Below, piece after piece: positions 36,580-45,174 of a stretch of 64,000 nt of DNA (its first letter is position 1; every line of letters begins with the position of its first letter). The DNA is taken from assembly GCF_004342485.1 (NCBI RefSeq), contig NZ_SMBU01000011.1, positions 88,667-152,666 on the forward strand. Direction: 5' to 3'. The stretch is from Roseateles saccharophilus (GTDB lineage Bacteria > Pseudomonadota > Gammaproteobacteria > Burkholderiales > Burkholderiaceae_C). The notes under the pieces are model-generated. The model was not told where the DNA came from, did no database searches, and worked only from the letters and a program-made list of their open reading frames with translations. The translations under genes were made by a program, and so were the position numbers.

Positions 36580-36816
36580 CTATTTGGCGGCGATCTGCGC
36601 GTCCAGTTCCTTGCAGGACGGCGAGCAGACGGGCTGGGACTTGCCCAGCAGCTTCTTGGACTTGAGCATCGCGCGGGGGCGATGCTTGCCGCAGAGGAAG
36701 CATGACATCGTCGCTGCGCCGAAGGAGGAGGTCGCCGCGAACGGCGAGCCCGGGGCTTTGGAGCGGTAGCGCAGACCATCCGCTTCGATGGTGGTCTTGG
36801 TGGTTTCTTTGGCCAC
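36580..36816 (-). CDS. Small Cys-rich zinc-ribbon-like protein, paralogue 2
   Basis: 78 residues from a GTG (36816) with AGGA upstream, chosen because the product then aligns from its first residues with the 35488-35691 protein: AKETTKTTIEADGLRYRSK against SKDTVTAVREDGLRYQSK. SCFLCGKHR and VCSPSCK keep all four Cys. The C terminus adds a short helix (ELDAQIAAK). A longer frame to 36885 exists. Function unknown. Confidence 0.75.
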   Translation of the reverse strand: MAKETTKTTIEADGLRYRSKAPGSPFAATSSFGAATMSCFLCGKHRPRAMLKSKKLLGKSQPVCSPSCKELDAQIAAK

Positions 36817-36910
36817 GCTGGTCCTGTCGAAGAGTGTTGTAGGGGAGGCGCCGGGCAGGCGCACGGGCCCCGTATTTTCCACCATGAGCGAACCATCCGC
36901 CCTAGGGCTT

Positions 36911-37672
36911 TCAACACCCCTTGAATTGGGCCGGTCTTTTGCCCGCCCAGGCGGCCTGTCCCTCGGCCAGATCGGCGGAGTCGCGCGCCCTCTCGATGTC
37001 GGCCTGCAGCCGCACCGCGTCGAGCCGGCCGGCGGCGATGGCGTTGAGGTGCTGCTTCATCGGCAGCAGGGCCAGCGGCGCCATGCCGAGCAGTTCGGTC
37101 GTCAGGGCGGCAAGCGCAGCGTCCAGCGTGTCGACGTCGGGCAGCAGCTGGTCCAGATAGCCACAGGAAAGCAGCGCGTGCGCATCCAGCGTGCGGCCGG
37201 CCAGCAGCACCTGCTTGGCGGTCGCCAGGCCCAGGCGATCGACGAAGCGGCGCAGGCCACCGGCGTAGAAATGCAGGCCGATGCGCGCCGCCGGCACGAA
37301 CATCTCGACGGCCGGCCCGCCGAGCCGGAAGTCGCAGGCCAGCGCCAGGTCGGACGCGCCGCCGTAGACGCCGCCGTGCAGGCGCGCGATGGTGATGGGG
37401 CGCACGGCCTCCAGCGCATCGGCCAGTTCGCCGAAGCGCGCGCCGGCATCGATGGCGCCGAGCGCGCCGAGGTCGAAGCCACTGCAGAAGTGGCGCCCCT
37501 CGCCGGCCAGCACCAGCGCCCGCACGGACGGCGTTGCATCCACCTCCTCGAGCAGCTGGCGCAAGACGCCGAGGTCGCCGACCGCGAGGCGGTTGGCCTG
37601 GCGCGGGCGCCGCAGCGTGATGCGGGCAACGCCGCCATCGACCTGCAGCATGGGAGGCTGGCCGAGGCTCAT
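36911..37672 (-). CDS. Enoyl-CoA hydratase/isomerase family protein
   Basis: 253 residues with the crotonase fold: GVARITLRRPRQANRLAVGDL, VRALVLAGEGRHFCSGFDLGAL (oxyanion hole), then LHGGVYGGASDLALACDFRLGGPAVEMFVPAARIGLHFYAGGLRRFV. In classical hydratases two Glu act as acid and base; here the positions corresponding to ExxGGG and the second Glu read V-Y-G-G-A-S and a region without an obvious Glu, so the reaction may differ (other crotonase subgroup). No fatty-acid or aromatic-degradation operon adjoins. Substrate not assignable. Confidence 0.82.
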   Translation of the reverse strand: MSLGQPPMLQVDGGVARITLRRPRQANRLAVGDLGVLRQLLEEVDATPSVRALVLAGEGRHFCSGFDLGALGAIDAGARFGELADALEAVRPITIARLHGGVYGGASDLALACDFRLGGPAVEMFVPAARIGLHFYAGGLRRFVDRLGLATAKQVLLAGRTLDAHALLSCGYLDQLLPDVDTLDAALAALTTELLGMAPLALLPMKQHLNAIAAGRLDAVRLQADIERARDSADLAEGQAAWAGKRPAQFKGC

Positions 37673-37790
37673 GCGAAGCCTCCGAGCGGCGCGCGTCTGG
37701 GGGTAGGTTCGGTGGACTGCATCATGGGATCGGCAAGCGGGGCATTGTGACGACGTAAGCTTGCAGCCCCTTCGTCGTCATGAAACCTTC

Positions 37791-39440
37791 ATGTTGCATA
37801 CCCGCCGCCGCCTGCTGGGCCTGGCGCTCGCCCTCGCCCTTTGCGCCTGCGCCACGGCGCCGTCGCCGGCCCCCGCACCGCAACGGCCCAAGCTGCTCGT
37901 GCTGGTGGCCATCGACGGCCTGCCGATGCGCCAGGTCACCGGCTACCGCGACCAGCTGGGCACCGACGGCTTCGCCCGCTTCCTGGACCACGGCCGCTGG
38001 TTCTCCGACGCCAACTACGGCCACGGCCACACGGTCACGGCGGCCGGCCACTCGGTGATGCTGTCGGGCGCCTACCCGCAACGCAGCGGCATCATCAGCA
38101 ACGAGTGGCGCGACCCGCTCACCAACGAGCCCGTCTACAACACCGGCGACACCGCCTACACCTACCTCGACAACCCGACGGCGCCGCTGGCCGGCACCAG
38201 CCCGCGCAACCTCAAGGTCGAGACGCTGGGCGATGTGCTGCGCAAGCGCTCGCCGGAGTCCAAGGTCATCGGCATCTCGGGCAAGGACCGCGGCGCCATC
38301 CTGCCTGCGGGCCACAAGGGCACGGCCTATATGTACATGGGAGAGACCGGCCAGTTCTCGTCCAGCACCTACTACATGGCCGCGCTGCCGCAATGGGTGA
38401 AGGACTTCAACGCCGCCAAGCCGGCCGATGCCTTCTTCAAGAAGACCTGGGCGCCCTTGTTGCCCGAGGCCGCCTACGCCCGTTCCGTGCCGGACGGCCA
38501 GCCCTGGCAGATCGCCAGCGGCAATGGCAACAGGCTGCCCGCCGTCATCGGCGACCAGCTGGACGCGCCCGGCCCGCGCTTCTACGGCAACCTGCTGGCC
38601 TCGCCCTTCGGCGATGAGCTGACGCTGGCCTTCGCCCGCGCCGCGGTGAAGAACGAGAAGCTGGGCCAGCGCGGCGCCCAGGACATCCTGTCGGTCAGCC
38701 TGTCCAGCCACGACTACATCAACCACGCCTTCGGCCCCGAGTCGCGCCTGTCTCACGACCATCTGCTGCAGCTGGACCGCCATCTGCAGGCCTTCTTCCA
38801 GTTCCTCGACAGGGAAGTGGGCGCCGGCAACTATGTGCTGGCGCTGACGGCCGACCACGGCTTCACCGACACGCCCGAGTGGGCCGCCACCCAGGGTCGC
38901 GATGCCGGGCGCTTCACGAGCGGCCCGTCGCTGGCCATCGTGAACGCCGGCCTGGCCGCGAAGTTCGGCGTCGACAGGCTGGCCTGGAACTTCTCCGCCT
39001 CGGGCCTGCTGCTGAACGAGAAGCTGGCGACCGAGCGCGGCCTGAAGTTCATCGATGTCGAAGCCGCCGCCCGCGACGAGCTGCTGAAGCTGCCGGGCGT
39101 GGCGGCCGTGTTCGCGCGCGAGCAGCTGCTGGGCAGCGACACGACGACGCCTTACCTGGAGGCCATGCGCAAGTCCTACGACCCGAGCCGCGCCGCCCAG
39201 CTGCAGATCGTGCTCAAGCCCAACTGGATCTTCAGCTACCGCCCGGGCGGCAGCACCCACGGCAGCCCGCACCGCTACGACACCCATGTGCCCCTGCTGT
39301 TCTGGGGTCCGGCCTATGTCGGCCAGGGCGAAATGAAGGAGCGCGTCGAGATCGCGGACCTGGCACCCACGCTGGCCGCGCTCGCCGGCCTGCCCGCGCC
39401 GGCCCAGGCCCAGGGTCACGACCTGAAACTCAAGCCCTAG
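37791..39440 (+). CDS. Alkaline phosphatase-superfamily lipoprotein (PafA-like phosphatase/phosphodiesterase)
   Basis: 549 residues from the ATG at 37791. Lipoprotein-like signal (LALALALCAC, Cys19). Core of the alkaline-phosphatase superfamily: LLVLVAIDGLPMRQV (metal Asp), FSDANYGHGHTVTAAGHSVMLSGAYPQRSGI with a Thr nucleophile, SLSSHDYINHAFGPESRLSHDHLLQLDRHL (second metal site), LALTADHGFTDTPEW (D-H pair) and THGSPHRYDTHVPLLFWGP (last His). This layout is that of PafA-type enzymes, which hydrolyse phosphate mono- or diesters in the periplasm. Overlaps the convergent PAS gene by 11 bases. Confidence 0.88.
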   Translation: MLHTRRRLLGLALALALCACATAPSPAPAPQRPKLLVLVAIDGLPMRQVTGYRDQLGTDGFARFLDHGRWFSDANYGHGHTVTAAGHSVMLSGAYPQRSGIISNEWRDPLTNEPVYNTGDTAYTYLDNPTAPLAGTSPRNLKVETLGDVLRKRSPESKVIGISGKDRGAILPAGHKGTAYMYMGETGQFSSSTYYMAALPQWVKDFNAAKPADAFFKKTWAPLLPEAAYARSVPDGQPWQIASGNGNRLPAVIGDQLDAPGPRFYGNLLASPFGDELTLAFARAAVKNEKLGQRGAQDILSVSLSSHDYINHAFGPESRLSHDHLLQLDRHLQAFFQFLDREVGAGNYVLALTADHGFTDTPEWAATQGRDAGRFTSGPSLAIVNAGLAAKFGVDRLAWNFSASGLLLNEKLATERGLKFIDVEAAARDELLKLPGVAAVFAREQLLGSDTTTPYLEAMRKSYDPSRAAQLQIVLKPNWIFSYRPGGSTHGSPHRYDTHVPLLFWGPAYVGQGEMKERVEIADLAPTLAALAGLPAPAQAQGHDLKLKP

Positions 39441-40071
39441 CGATCAACGCCGCGGCCGGTTCGCCCCAGACGGCTTCGGTCAGCACCAGCGCACCCAGCC
39501 GCTCACCCAGGGCCGCGGCCTGGGCTGGCCCGGTGGACGGCAGCATGACGAGCAGCCGCCCGTCGTCCAGCCGCATGCAGCCGTCCTCGCCACGGATGCG
39601 CGCCAGCAGCGTAGCCGCGTCCGCATCGGCCGCCAGCGTCGCGACGGACAGTGGCCAGGCGCGCGGGTCGGCCAGCAGCGCCTGCAGCAGCTCGCGGCCG
39701 GCCTGCGCCGCCAGCAGCTGGCCCGTCAGCGGGCGCGGCCGGTCCAGCGCGCTGATGTCCACGCCGGTCAGCGCCAGGCCGCCATCGGGCAGGCGCTGCT
39801 CCACCCACCACAGCCGCCGGCCATCGCTCCAGGCCTGCTCGTAGCCACGCTGGGCGATGCGCCCTCGCCGCGGCAGCTGTTCCACCGGCCCGGCGCCGGC
39901 CCGGCGGGCCGCCTCGGCCATCCCGGCCCAGGTCGGCGCGACCGTGTCGGCCAGGCCCCAGGCCTGGCGGAAAGCGGCATTGGCTTGCAGCAGGCCGTCG
40001 CCGGCATCGAACAGGGCCAGCAGCAGCGGGCCATCGGCCTGCGTCTGCGGCCAGGGCTTGTCTTGGTTCAC
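39430..40071 (-). CDS. PAS-domain protein with divergent C-terminal domain
   Basis: 213 residues from the GTG at 40071, chosen because it clears the upstream DUF2807 gene; an upstream GTG at 40122 would overlap it. The N-terminal part fits a short PAS fold (LLLALFDAGDGLLQANAAFRQAWGLAD, then RRLWWVEQRLPDGGLALTGVDIS). The C-terminal 95 residues (LLQALLADPRAWPLSVATLAADADAATLLARIRGEDGCMRLDDGRLLVMLPSTG) recall a worn GGDEF-like fold with no signature motif. Perhaps a sensor partner; no output domain is evident. Confidence 0.7.
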   Translation of the reverse strand: MNQDKPWPQTQADGPLLLALFDAGDGLLQANAAFRQAWGLADTVAPTWAGMAEAARRAGAGPVEQLPRRGRIAQRGYEQAWSDGRRLWWVEQRLPDGGLALTGVDISALDRPRPLTGQLLAAQAGRELLQALLADPRAWPLSVATLAADADAATLLARIRGEDGCMRLDDGRLLVMLPSTGPAQAAALGERLGALVLTEAVWGEPAAALIARA

Positions 40072-40093
40072 GGCCCGATTCTGGGCCGTCGCG

Positions 40094-40891
40094 TCATCGG
40101 CGGTGGATTTCGCCCGAGCCACTGACGCTCTGGCGCAACTGCGGCCGGCCGGCGTAGTTCAGGTCGCCCGAGCCGCTCAGCTGCACGTCCAGCTGCTCGG
40201 TGACGCCCAGTTCCACGTCGCCCGAGCCGTTGATGCTGACCTTGGCCGCGCGCCCCGACAGCGAGCGGGCGTCGACATCGCCGGAGCCGCTGACGCTCCA
40301 GCTCTGCTGCTCGGCACGGCCGGCCAGGCGCACATCGCCCGAACCGCTGATGCTGACGTTCAGCTCCCTGAGTTCGACGGCGCCCAGATGCACGTCGCCC
40401 GAGCCGATCACGTTCAGGCCGAGGCTGTCGCCCTTGAAATGCTCGACGCCGAGGTCGCCCGAGCCGTTCACGGCAATCGCCTGCAGCGCACGCGCATCCA
40501 GGCGCACGAGCGGCGCCGAACGCGTCGTGAAGCCGGCGTCGCGCCGCATCCGCACGATCAACGCGTCCCCCTCCACGACCGTCTCGATCAGCGGCTCGAT
40601 GTTGTCGTCCGCGACGACCGTGGCCTGGTCGCTGCCGGCCTGGTTCAGCCGCACGTCGATGGGGCCGTCGATGCGCAGCTTCGTGAAGGCGGCGAGCGCC
40701 CGGCTCTTCTCGACCTTGACCCCCGAGCCGCGCACCCGGCTCCTGCCGCTGCCATAGTCCATCGGGCCGCTGAAGCTCGCCGACCAGCCGTCGACCTCCT
40801 TCCTGATGCGCAATCGCCAGTCGTTGTCGCCGGCAGAGGCGGCGCCGGCGGCAAGGGCGGTGGCAAGGGTCAGCAGGGCGAGGCGTTTCAT
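40094..40891 (-). CDS. Exported DUF2807 (head GIN) beta-helix protein
   Basis: 265 residues. A Sec signal (1-20, LLTLATALAAGAASA) is followed by the DUF2807 region: FTKLRIDGPIDVRLNQAGSDQATVVADDNI, then seven near-equal turns, each with a (N/S/I)-G-S-G-(D/E) motif spaced 18-20 residues (about positions 142, 162, 182, 201, 221, 239, 257). Such repeats build a right-handed beta-helix. Role unknown; the family is often periplasmic and next to sensor or adhesin genes. Same strand as the PAS gene 22 bases downstream, so probably co-transcribed. Confidence 0.88.
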   Translation of the reverse strand: MKRLALLTLATALAAGAASAGDNDWRLRIRKEVDGWSASFSGPMDYGSGRSRVRGSGVKVEKSRALAAFTKLRIDGPIDVRLNQAGSDQATVVADDNIEPLIETVVEGDALIVRMRRDAGFTTRSAPLVRLDARALQAIAVNGSGDLGVEHFKGDSLGLNVIGSGDVHLGAVELRELNVSISGSGDVRLAGRAEQQSWSVSGSGDVDARSLSGRAAKVSINGSGDVELGVTEQLDVQLSGSGDLNYAGRPQLRQSVSGSGEIHRR

Positions 40892-41020
40892 GCGGGGCTC
40901 CGTTGGTCGGCAGGGCGGGCCGCAGTGTCCCCAGCCCGCCAGCGGGCCGCCCGCCTCAGGCGACGGACTGCACCGCGGCGGGGATGGGCCGTAGGATGGC
41001 GCGACCAACAGGAGACCGGC

Positions 41021-41881
41021 ATGAAGTGGGAAGGCCAGCGTGAAAGCGACAACGTCGAGGACGCCCGCGGCAGCGGCGGCGGCGGCCTGCCCATAGGCGG
41101 GCGGCATATCGGCATCGGCGGCATCGTCATCGCCCTGCTGGCCTCCTGGGCCCTGGGCATCAACCCGCTGACCGTGCTGGGCCTGCTCAGCGGCGGCGGC
41201 GCACCCGTCCAGGCCCCGGCACAGGACTCCCATGCCCAGGACCCGGCCTACCGCTTCGTCAAGGTGGTGCTGGCCGACACCGAAGACGTCTGGGGCGCCT
41301 ATTTCCAGCGCGCCGGCCAGCAATATCCGGCGCCCAAGCTGACGGTCTTCCGCGGCAGCATCCCCACCGCCTGCGGCACCGGCGAAGCGGCCATGGGCCC
41401 CTTCTACTGCCCGGGCGACCGCAAGGTCTATATCGACCTGGGCTTCTACGACGTGCTGCGTGATCGCCTGGGCGCCCCAGGGGAATTCGCCCAGGCCTAT
41501 GTCGTCGCCCACGAGGTCGGCCACCACATCCAGAACCTGATGGGCACGACCGAGAAGGTCGACCGCGCCCGCGGCCAGGAGTCCGAGCGCGAGGCCAATG
41601 CGATGAGCGTGCGCCTGGAGCTGCAGGCCGACTGCTATGCCGGTGTCTGGGCCAATCTGTCCCAGCGCAGCAAGGGCTGGCTGGAACAGGGTGACATCGA
41701 ATCGGCATTGAACGCCGCCGCCCAGATCGGCGACGACACGCTGCAGAAGCACTCCCGCGGCACCGTCGTGCCCGAGAGCTTCACCCATGGCAGCAGCGCC
41801 CAGCGGGTGCGCTGGTTCAAGCGCGGCAACGCGGCCGGCGACCTGAAGGCCTGCGACACGTTCTCGGCGTCGGCCCTCTGA
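41021..41881 (+). CDS. Neutral zinc metallopeptidase, YpfJ family
   Basis: 286 residues. One N-terminal membrane helix (about 31-50, IGIGGIVIALLASWALG) after a Gly-rich hydrophilic start, then the peptidase domain with VVAHEVGHHIQN (zinc His164 and His168, catalytic Glu165) and the Glu-bearing LELQADCYAGVWA. AMGPFYCPGDRKVYIDLGFYDVLRDRL is typical of the YpfJ/zinc metallopeptidase family. AGGAG lies upstream. Substrate unknown. Convergent with the nucleotidyltransferase gene, divergent from DUF2807. Confidence 0.92.
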   Translation: MKWEGQRESDNVEDARGSGGGGLPIGGRHIGIGGIVIALLASWALGINPLTVLGLLSGGGAPVQAPAQDSHAQDPAYRFVKVVLADTEDVWGAYFQRAGQQYPAPKLTVFRGSIPTACGTGEAAMGPFYCPGDRKVYIDLGFYDVLRDRLGAPGEFAQAYVVAHEVGHHIQNLMGTTEKVDRARGQESEREANAMSVRLELQADCYAGVWANLSQRSKGWLEQGDIESALNAAAQIGDDTLQKHSRGTVVPESFTHGSSAQRVRWFKRGNAAGDLKACDTFSASAL

Positions 41882-41889
41882 GGGCCGCC

Positions 41890-42993
41890 TCAGCCCTCGG
41901 CGCTCCCGGCCGCCTCGGCTCGCCTTCGCATCCAGGCCTTGCGCGCCAGGTGGCGGACCAGCAGCCCCACAGGCATGCGCAGCGAGTGGGCGCGCAGATA
42001 GATCAGCTGCCGGGCCCAGGCCACGCACAGGCCGGCCGCGCCCGTGGCTGGTGCCAGCAAGGCCGCCTCGTAGGTGCCCAGCCACCGGCTCCAAGACTGG
42101 GACGGCCCCAGCGCGGCTTCGAGCGTCTCCACCAATGCCGGCGGCAAGGGCGTACCGAAGAGGCGTGAGACCAGCCGCAGCCCCAACGCGACGGGGCCGG
42201 CCAGATCGTTGCCGGTGGCCACGGCCTGCAGCCGCTCCCAGAAGCCCGCCACTTCGGCGAAGCTGCGCAGCATCTGGTCGGCATCGTGCAGGTCGCGCAG
42301 GCCGTTCTGCAACTCGCCCTCGTGCATCAGGTGGGTGAGGCAGTGCACCAGCAGGTCCTCGGGGCAGGGGATGCGAAGGGCCGGCAGGCCCGGCAGAGGC
42401 TGCGAGCGCGCAATGATGGCGGCGGGGTCGGGCGCATTGCGGGCGGTCCGCGGCAGGATGTTGTGATGGACGTCGAGCACGGTGCCGCGATGGACATGGC
42501 TCATCGGCGGCAGTTCGTGCATCCATTCGCGGTAGTAGCGCTGGTCGTAGGGGTCGCTCTTCGCGCTGACCCAGCCGTGCAGCATCAGGCGGCTCTCGAC
42601 ATCGCCCAGCGTGTCCTGCGGCACCAGGATGTCGACGTCGCCAAAGAGGCGCCCCCGGCCGAGCTCCGGGTAGGCCATGACGTAGGCGCTGCCCTTGAGC
42701 AGGACGACGGGGATATCGAGCTCACCGAGCGCCGACTGCAGCTGATGGGCTTCCCAGCGGATCGACAGGTGTTGCCGCTCGCCCATCCGGCGCACGCCCT
42801 CGAGGTGTAACTGGGCCTGAGGGCAGGCCTGCACACCGGCGGCGTCCAGCCGTTTGGCCAGCGCGCCGAGCAGGTTGGCGTCGCGCGCCGTGGCGACAAG
42901 CGCCGACCAGTCGGCGTCGGAGAGCGCGTTCGCGCGCTGCGGCTCGCGCAGCGTCTGCAGCAGCGCGACGCGGGATTGCGTTGACGCACTCAT
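41890..42993 (-). CDS. Nucleotidyltransferase-family protein of the HPr-rel-A cassette
   Basis: 367 residues. Resembles the uncharacterised NTP_transf_5 group: a catalytic-looking block IPVVLLKGSAYVMAYPELGRGRLFGDVDILVP (Asp119 and Asp121 in GDVD), then MSHVHRGTVLDVHHNILPR and PCPEDLLVHCLTHLMHEGELQNGLRDLHDADQML, all helical with a C-terminal basic tail. It presumably transfers a nucleotide onto a protein, peptide or small molecule. Its start overlaps the kinase stop by four bases, so it is the last gene of the five-gene unit. Confidence 0.85.
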   Translation of the reverse strand: MSASTQSRVALLQTLREPQRANALSDADWSALVATARDANLLGALAKRLDAAGVQACPQAQLHLEGVRRMGERQHLSIRWEAHQLQSALGELDIPVVLLKGSAYVMAYPELGRGRLFGDVDILVPQDTLGDVESRLMLHGWVSAKSDPYDQRYYREWMHELPPMSHVHRGTVLDVHHNILPRTARNAPDPAAIIARSQPLPGLPALRIPCPEDLLVHCLTHLMHEGELQNGLRDLHDADQMLRSFAEVAGFWERLQAVATGNDLAGPVALGLRLVSRLFGTPLPPALVETLEAALGPSQSWSRWLGTYEAALLAPATGAAGLCVAWARQLIYLRAHSLRMPVGLLVRHLARKAWMRRRAEAAGSAEG

Positions 42994-43859
42994 GGGGTGC
43001 AGATCCGCCGGATGCCCTCGAGACCACCGTCCGTCGACCCATAGACCAGCTCGTGGCAGGTGACGTGGTCGAACATCGCACACAAGGCATCGAAGCCGGG
43101 GCCGCCCATGCGCTCGCCGTTGAAGGACTGCTCGGAGATCAGCGTGAAGGCCTCGACACGGCTGATCTGCTCGATCCGCAGCGCGGCCCCCACCTCGAAC
43201 CGCGGGAAGACGATCCAGGCGGCGCGTGCGCGCTGGGCTGCGTCCGCCATCGAAGCCGGTGGACAGGCCGCGTGGGTGATCGTCCCCTTGCGCGTGTCGC
43301 GGTAGATCGGGCCCAGGTGTGCGCCCGGGAAGGCCGTGACGACGCCGATGGAGTTGTTCTTCAGGCTGATGGGCCGGGGATGGGGCACAAGCAGGCCGTC
43401 CGAGGGATCCAGCACGGTGAGTTCGTCCGAGAGCAGGCGCCAGCCTTCGATGAAGGCGAGGGACGCGCACAGGGTGCTCTTGCCGGCACCGGGGAAGCCA
43501 GGCATGACGAGGGCGGCGCCGTCGCGCGCCAGCACGGCCCCGTGCATGACGAGCCAGCCCATCGGTCGCTGCGCAACGCACCAGTTCATGCCCCACTCGA
43601 ACATCGGCGCGGCCTGCGCGGCCGGCAGCGGAAAGAAGGGTTCGGCACCATCCAGCAGGAAGCGCGCCTGCGGCCGCCAGACCCTGCGCAGCCCCCGGCC
43701 CGGCAGGACCTCGATGTCGAAGTCGATGAAGACGCGACTGTCCTGCGGCAGGACGGACCGAGGATAGAAGGTGTGCACATGCCGGCGCACGGCCGCAAAG
43801 GGCGAGCGGAGCCGGACGTTGAAGGGAGGGATGTGCAGGGTGGCGTCGAACACCGTCAC
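42990..43859 (-). CDS. HprK-related kinase A
   Basis: 289 residues. Walker A GFPGAGKST (121-129) after an N-terminal half without features, and the HprK-like LLSDELTVLD (142-151) that in true HPr kinase binds magnesium and phosphate; PISLKNNSIGV and YGSTDGGLEGIRRI near the C terminus. It lacks the N-terminal regulatory domain of real HprK. This corresponds to the group catalogued as HprK-related kinase A, found beside a PqqD-like protein and a nucleotidyltransferase. Start is a GTG directly after the PqqD stop. No HPr protein gene is nearby, so the phosphorylated partner is unknown. Confidence 0.88.
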   Translation of the reverse strand: MTVFDATLHIPPFNVRLRSPFAAVRRHVHTFYPRSVLPQDSRVFIDFDIEVLPGRGLRRVWRPQARFLLDGAEPFFPLPAAQAAPMFEWGMNWCVAQRPMGWLVMHGAVLARDGAALVMPGFPGAGKSTLCASLAFIEGWRLLSDELTVLDPSDGLLVPHPRPISLKNNSIGVVTAFPGAHLGPIYRDTRKGTITHAACPPASMADAAQRARAAWIVFPRFEVGAALRIEQISRVEAFTLISEQSFNGERMGGPGFDALCAMFDHVTCHELVYGSTDGGLEGIRRICTP

Positions 43860-44147
43860 TCAAGCAACGCAAACGCGCGCCGGTTGGATCAGCCCCGCCT
43901 CGCGCAGCCGCGCGAGCGCAGGTTCAAGCTCGGCGACGTCGCCGGCCAACCCGGGGGTCCGACCGGCGCCGGACTGCAGTTGAGCAGCCGACAGGACGCC
44001 CGTATCGAGCAGGCGCTGCACCACGTAATGCCCCAGCGCATCGAGCACCCAGTAGTCGCCCGAGCAGGCATCAAAGGTCAATCGGTCGCCTGACTCCGGC
44101 CAGGCCGGCCCGAAGCGGAGCAGGCGCCCCGAGCGGATGGACCACAC
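43860..44147 (-). CDS. PqqD-like peptide chaperone of the HPr-rel-A cassette
   Basis: 95 residues from a GTG at 44147. It has the winged-helix layout of PqqD and RiPP recognition elements: LLRFGPAWPESGDRLTFDACSGDYWVLDALGHYVVQRLLDTG, then an acidic helix ELEPALARLREAGLI. Such domains hold the leader of a precursor peptide for a modifying enzyme. It sits between the secreted Cys protein (26 bases upstream) and the kinase. No radical SAM or cyclase gene adjoins, so any modification would be done by the kinase or nucleotidyltransferase. The longer upstream frame overlaps the secreted-protein gene and is rejected. Confidence 0.82.
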   Translation of the reverse strand: MWSIRSGRLLRFGPAWPESGDRLTFDACSGDYWVLDALGHYVVQRLLDTGVLSAAQLQSGAGRTPGLAGDVAELEPALARLREAGLIQPARVCVA

Positions 44148-44173
44148 TGCCGACCCGGCAGCGCAGCTATCCG

Positions 44174-44929
44174 CTATTTCTTGCACAGGTTGTCGACCGG
44201 CGCATTCTGGTCGTACATGCCCTCGATGTACGAGACGACTTGGGAAGCCGACCAGGGCTTGGTGCAGGTCAGCGTGCCGGGGCAATAGCCGCCCTTGGTG
44301 CTCAGCTGTACCCACATGTCGACGACCTGGGCCTTGGTGAGCGGGTATTTGGCGGAGGAGCTCTGGAAGTAGCCGGCGTTCAGCCATGCACAGCTCAGGG
44401 CCCGCAGCAATTGGCCTATGCCGCCCGGCCCACCGAACATCGTGTCGTTGGGCGAATCGATGACCCACCACATGCTCACGGGGCCTTGGTAGCTGCCCTG
44501 AGGGGTCCAGCCCGTGAAGACGCTCTGGAGCGTCGTTCCCTGGTTGGTGATGTCGGTGAACCCGACCTTGTTCAGGCTCGTCGTGCAGGTGACCACCGCG
44601 CCGTCGAACTGCGGGAAGACGCCCCCGGCGGTCACCCAGTTCGGCGAATGCTGAGGCTGGACCCAGTAGCCGGGCGACAGGCCGCCGGAGCAGGTGGTGC
44701 CGGTGCCAGGCCGCGGGCTGGTGTTGCCGCTCATCATGGCGGAGGGGCTCTGGCAGCTCCCCCCTAGCGCCGATTTCGCGCTGACGGCCATCAGCACGCC
44801 AGCGCCACCGCCGATGCCACGGAACAGGCGTCGGCGCCCGACGTTCACGGACGCCGCCAACGCGGCGTCGACAACTTCGGGCGCGCTGGGCGGCGTGTTC
44901 TGGTCACCTTCGAGCTGATTCCTGATCAT
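44174..44929 (-). CDS. Secreted Cys-rich protein of the HPr-rel-A cassette (twin-Arg-like leader)
   Basis: 251 residues from the ATG at 44929, with AGGGGAA upstream. A 30-residue leader (MIRNQLEGDQNTPPSAPEVV) precedes RRRLFRG and a hydrophobic stretch (39-56), a twin-arginine-like signal. The mature part has seven Cys (59, 80, 115, 180, 216, 222, 249), with C-S-G-G-L-S-P-G-Y-W near 80-89 and WWVIDSPNDTMFGG. No known catalytic motif. As first or second gene of the cassette with a peptide-binding PqqD-like protein, it is a candidate substrate or carrier of the modification. GC is a little lower than its neighbours. Confidence 0.7.
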   Translation of the reverse strand: MIRNQLEGDQNTPPSAPEVVDAALAASVNVGRRRLFRGIGGGAGVLMAVSAKSALGGSCQSPSAMMSGNTSPRPGTGTTCSGGLSPGYWVQPQHSPNWVTAGGVFPQFDGAVVTCTTSLNKVGFTDITNQGTTLQSVFTGWTPQGSYQGPVSMWWVIDSPNDTMFGGPGGIGQLLRALSCAWLNAGYFQSSSAKYPLTKAQVVDMWVQLSTKGGYCPGTLTCTKPWSASQVVSYIEGMYDQNAPVDNLCKK

Positions 44930-45174
44930 GCAATTCCCCTGCGTGCCTATCGTGTGCAAGCCCAGTGCTCGCGGCCAAATTATCGGGCGGAGCCCGGATC
45001 GACGCCCCCCCCAATCAGGGTGAGGCGCAATCCACCGACCGGGGCGTGAAACACGCCGCCTTCGCGCCTGGCGATCGGAAGCCCGGGGCGGCGCGGGGCT
45101 GGGTGGAGCGCGGGCCTCCAGCAGCGCCCGTCGGCACCGGCGGTGAGCCGCATCCGTCCTCCGGGCGCCAGGAC

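Noticed and set aside
43860..44471. 203-residue version of the PqqD-like protein
   Set aside because: Its first 108 residues overlap the secreted Cys protein gene in another frame and are low-complexity; the 95-residue form has the domain boundaries of PqqD.
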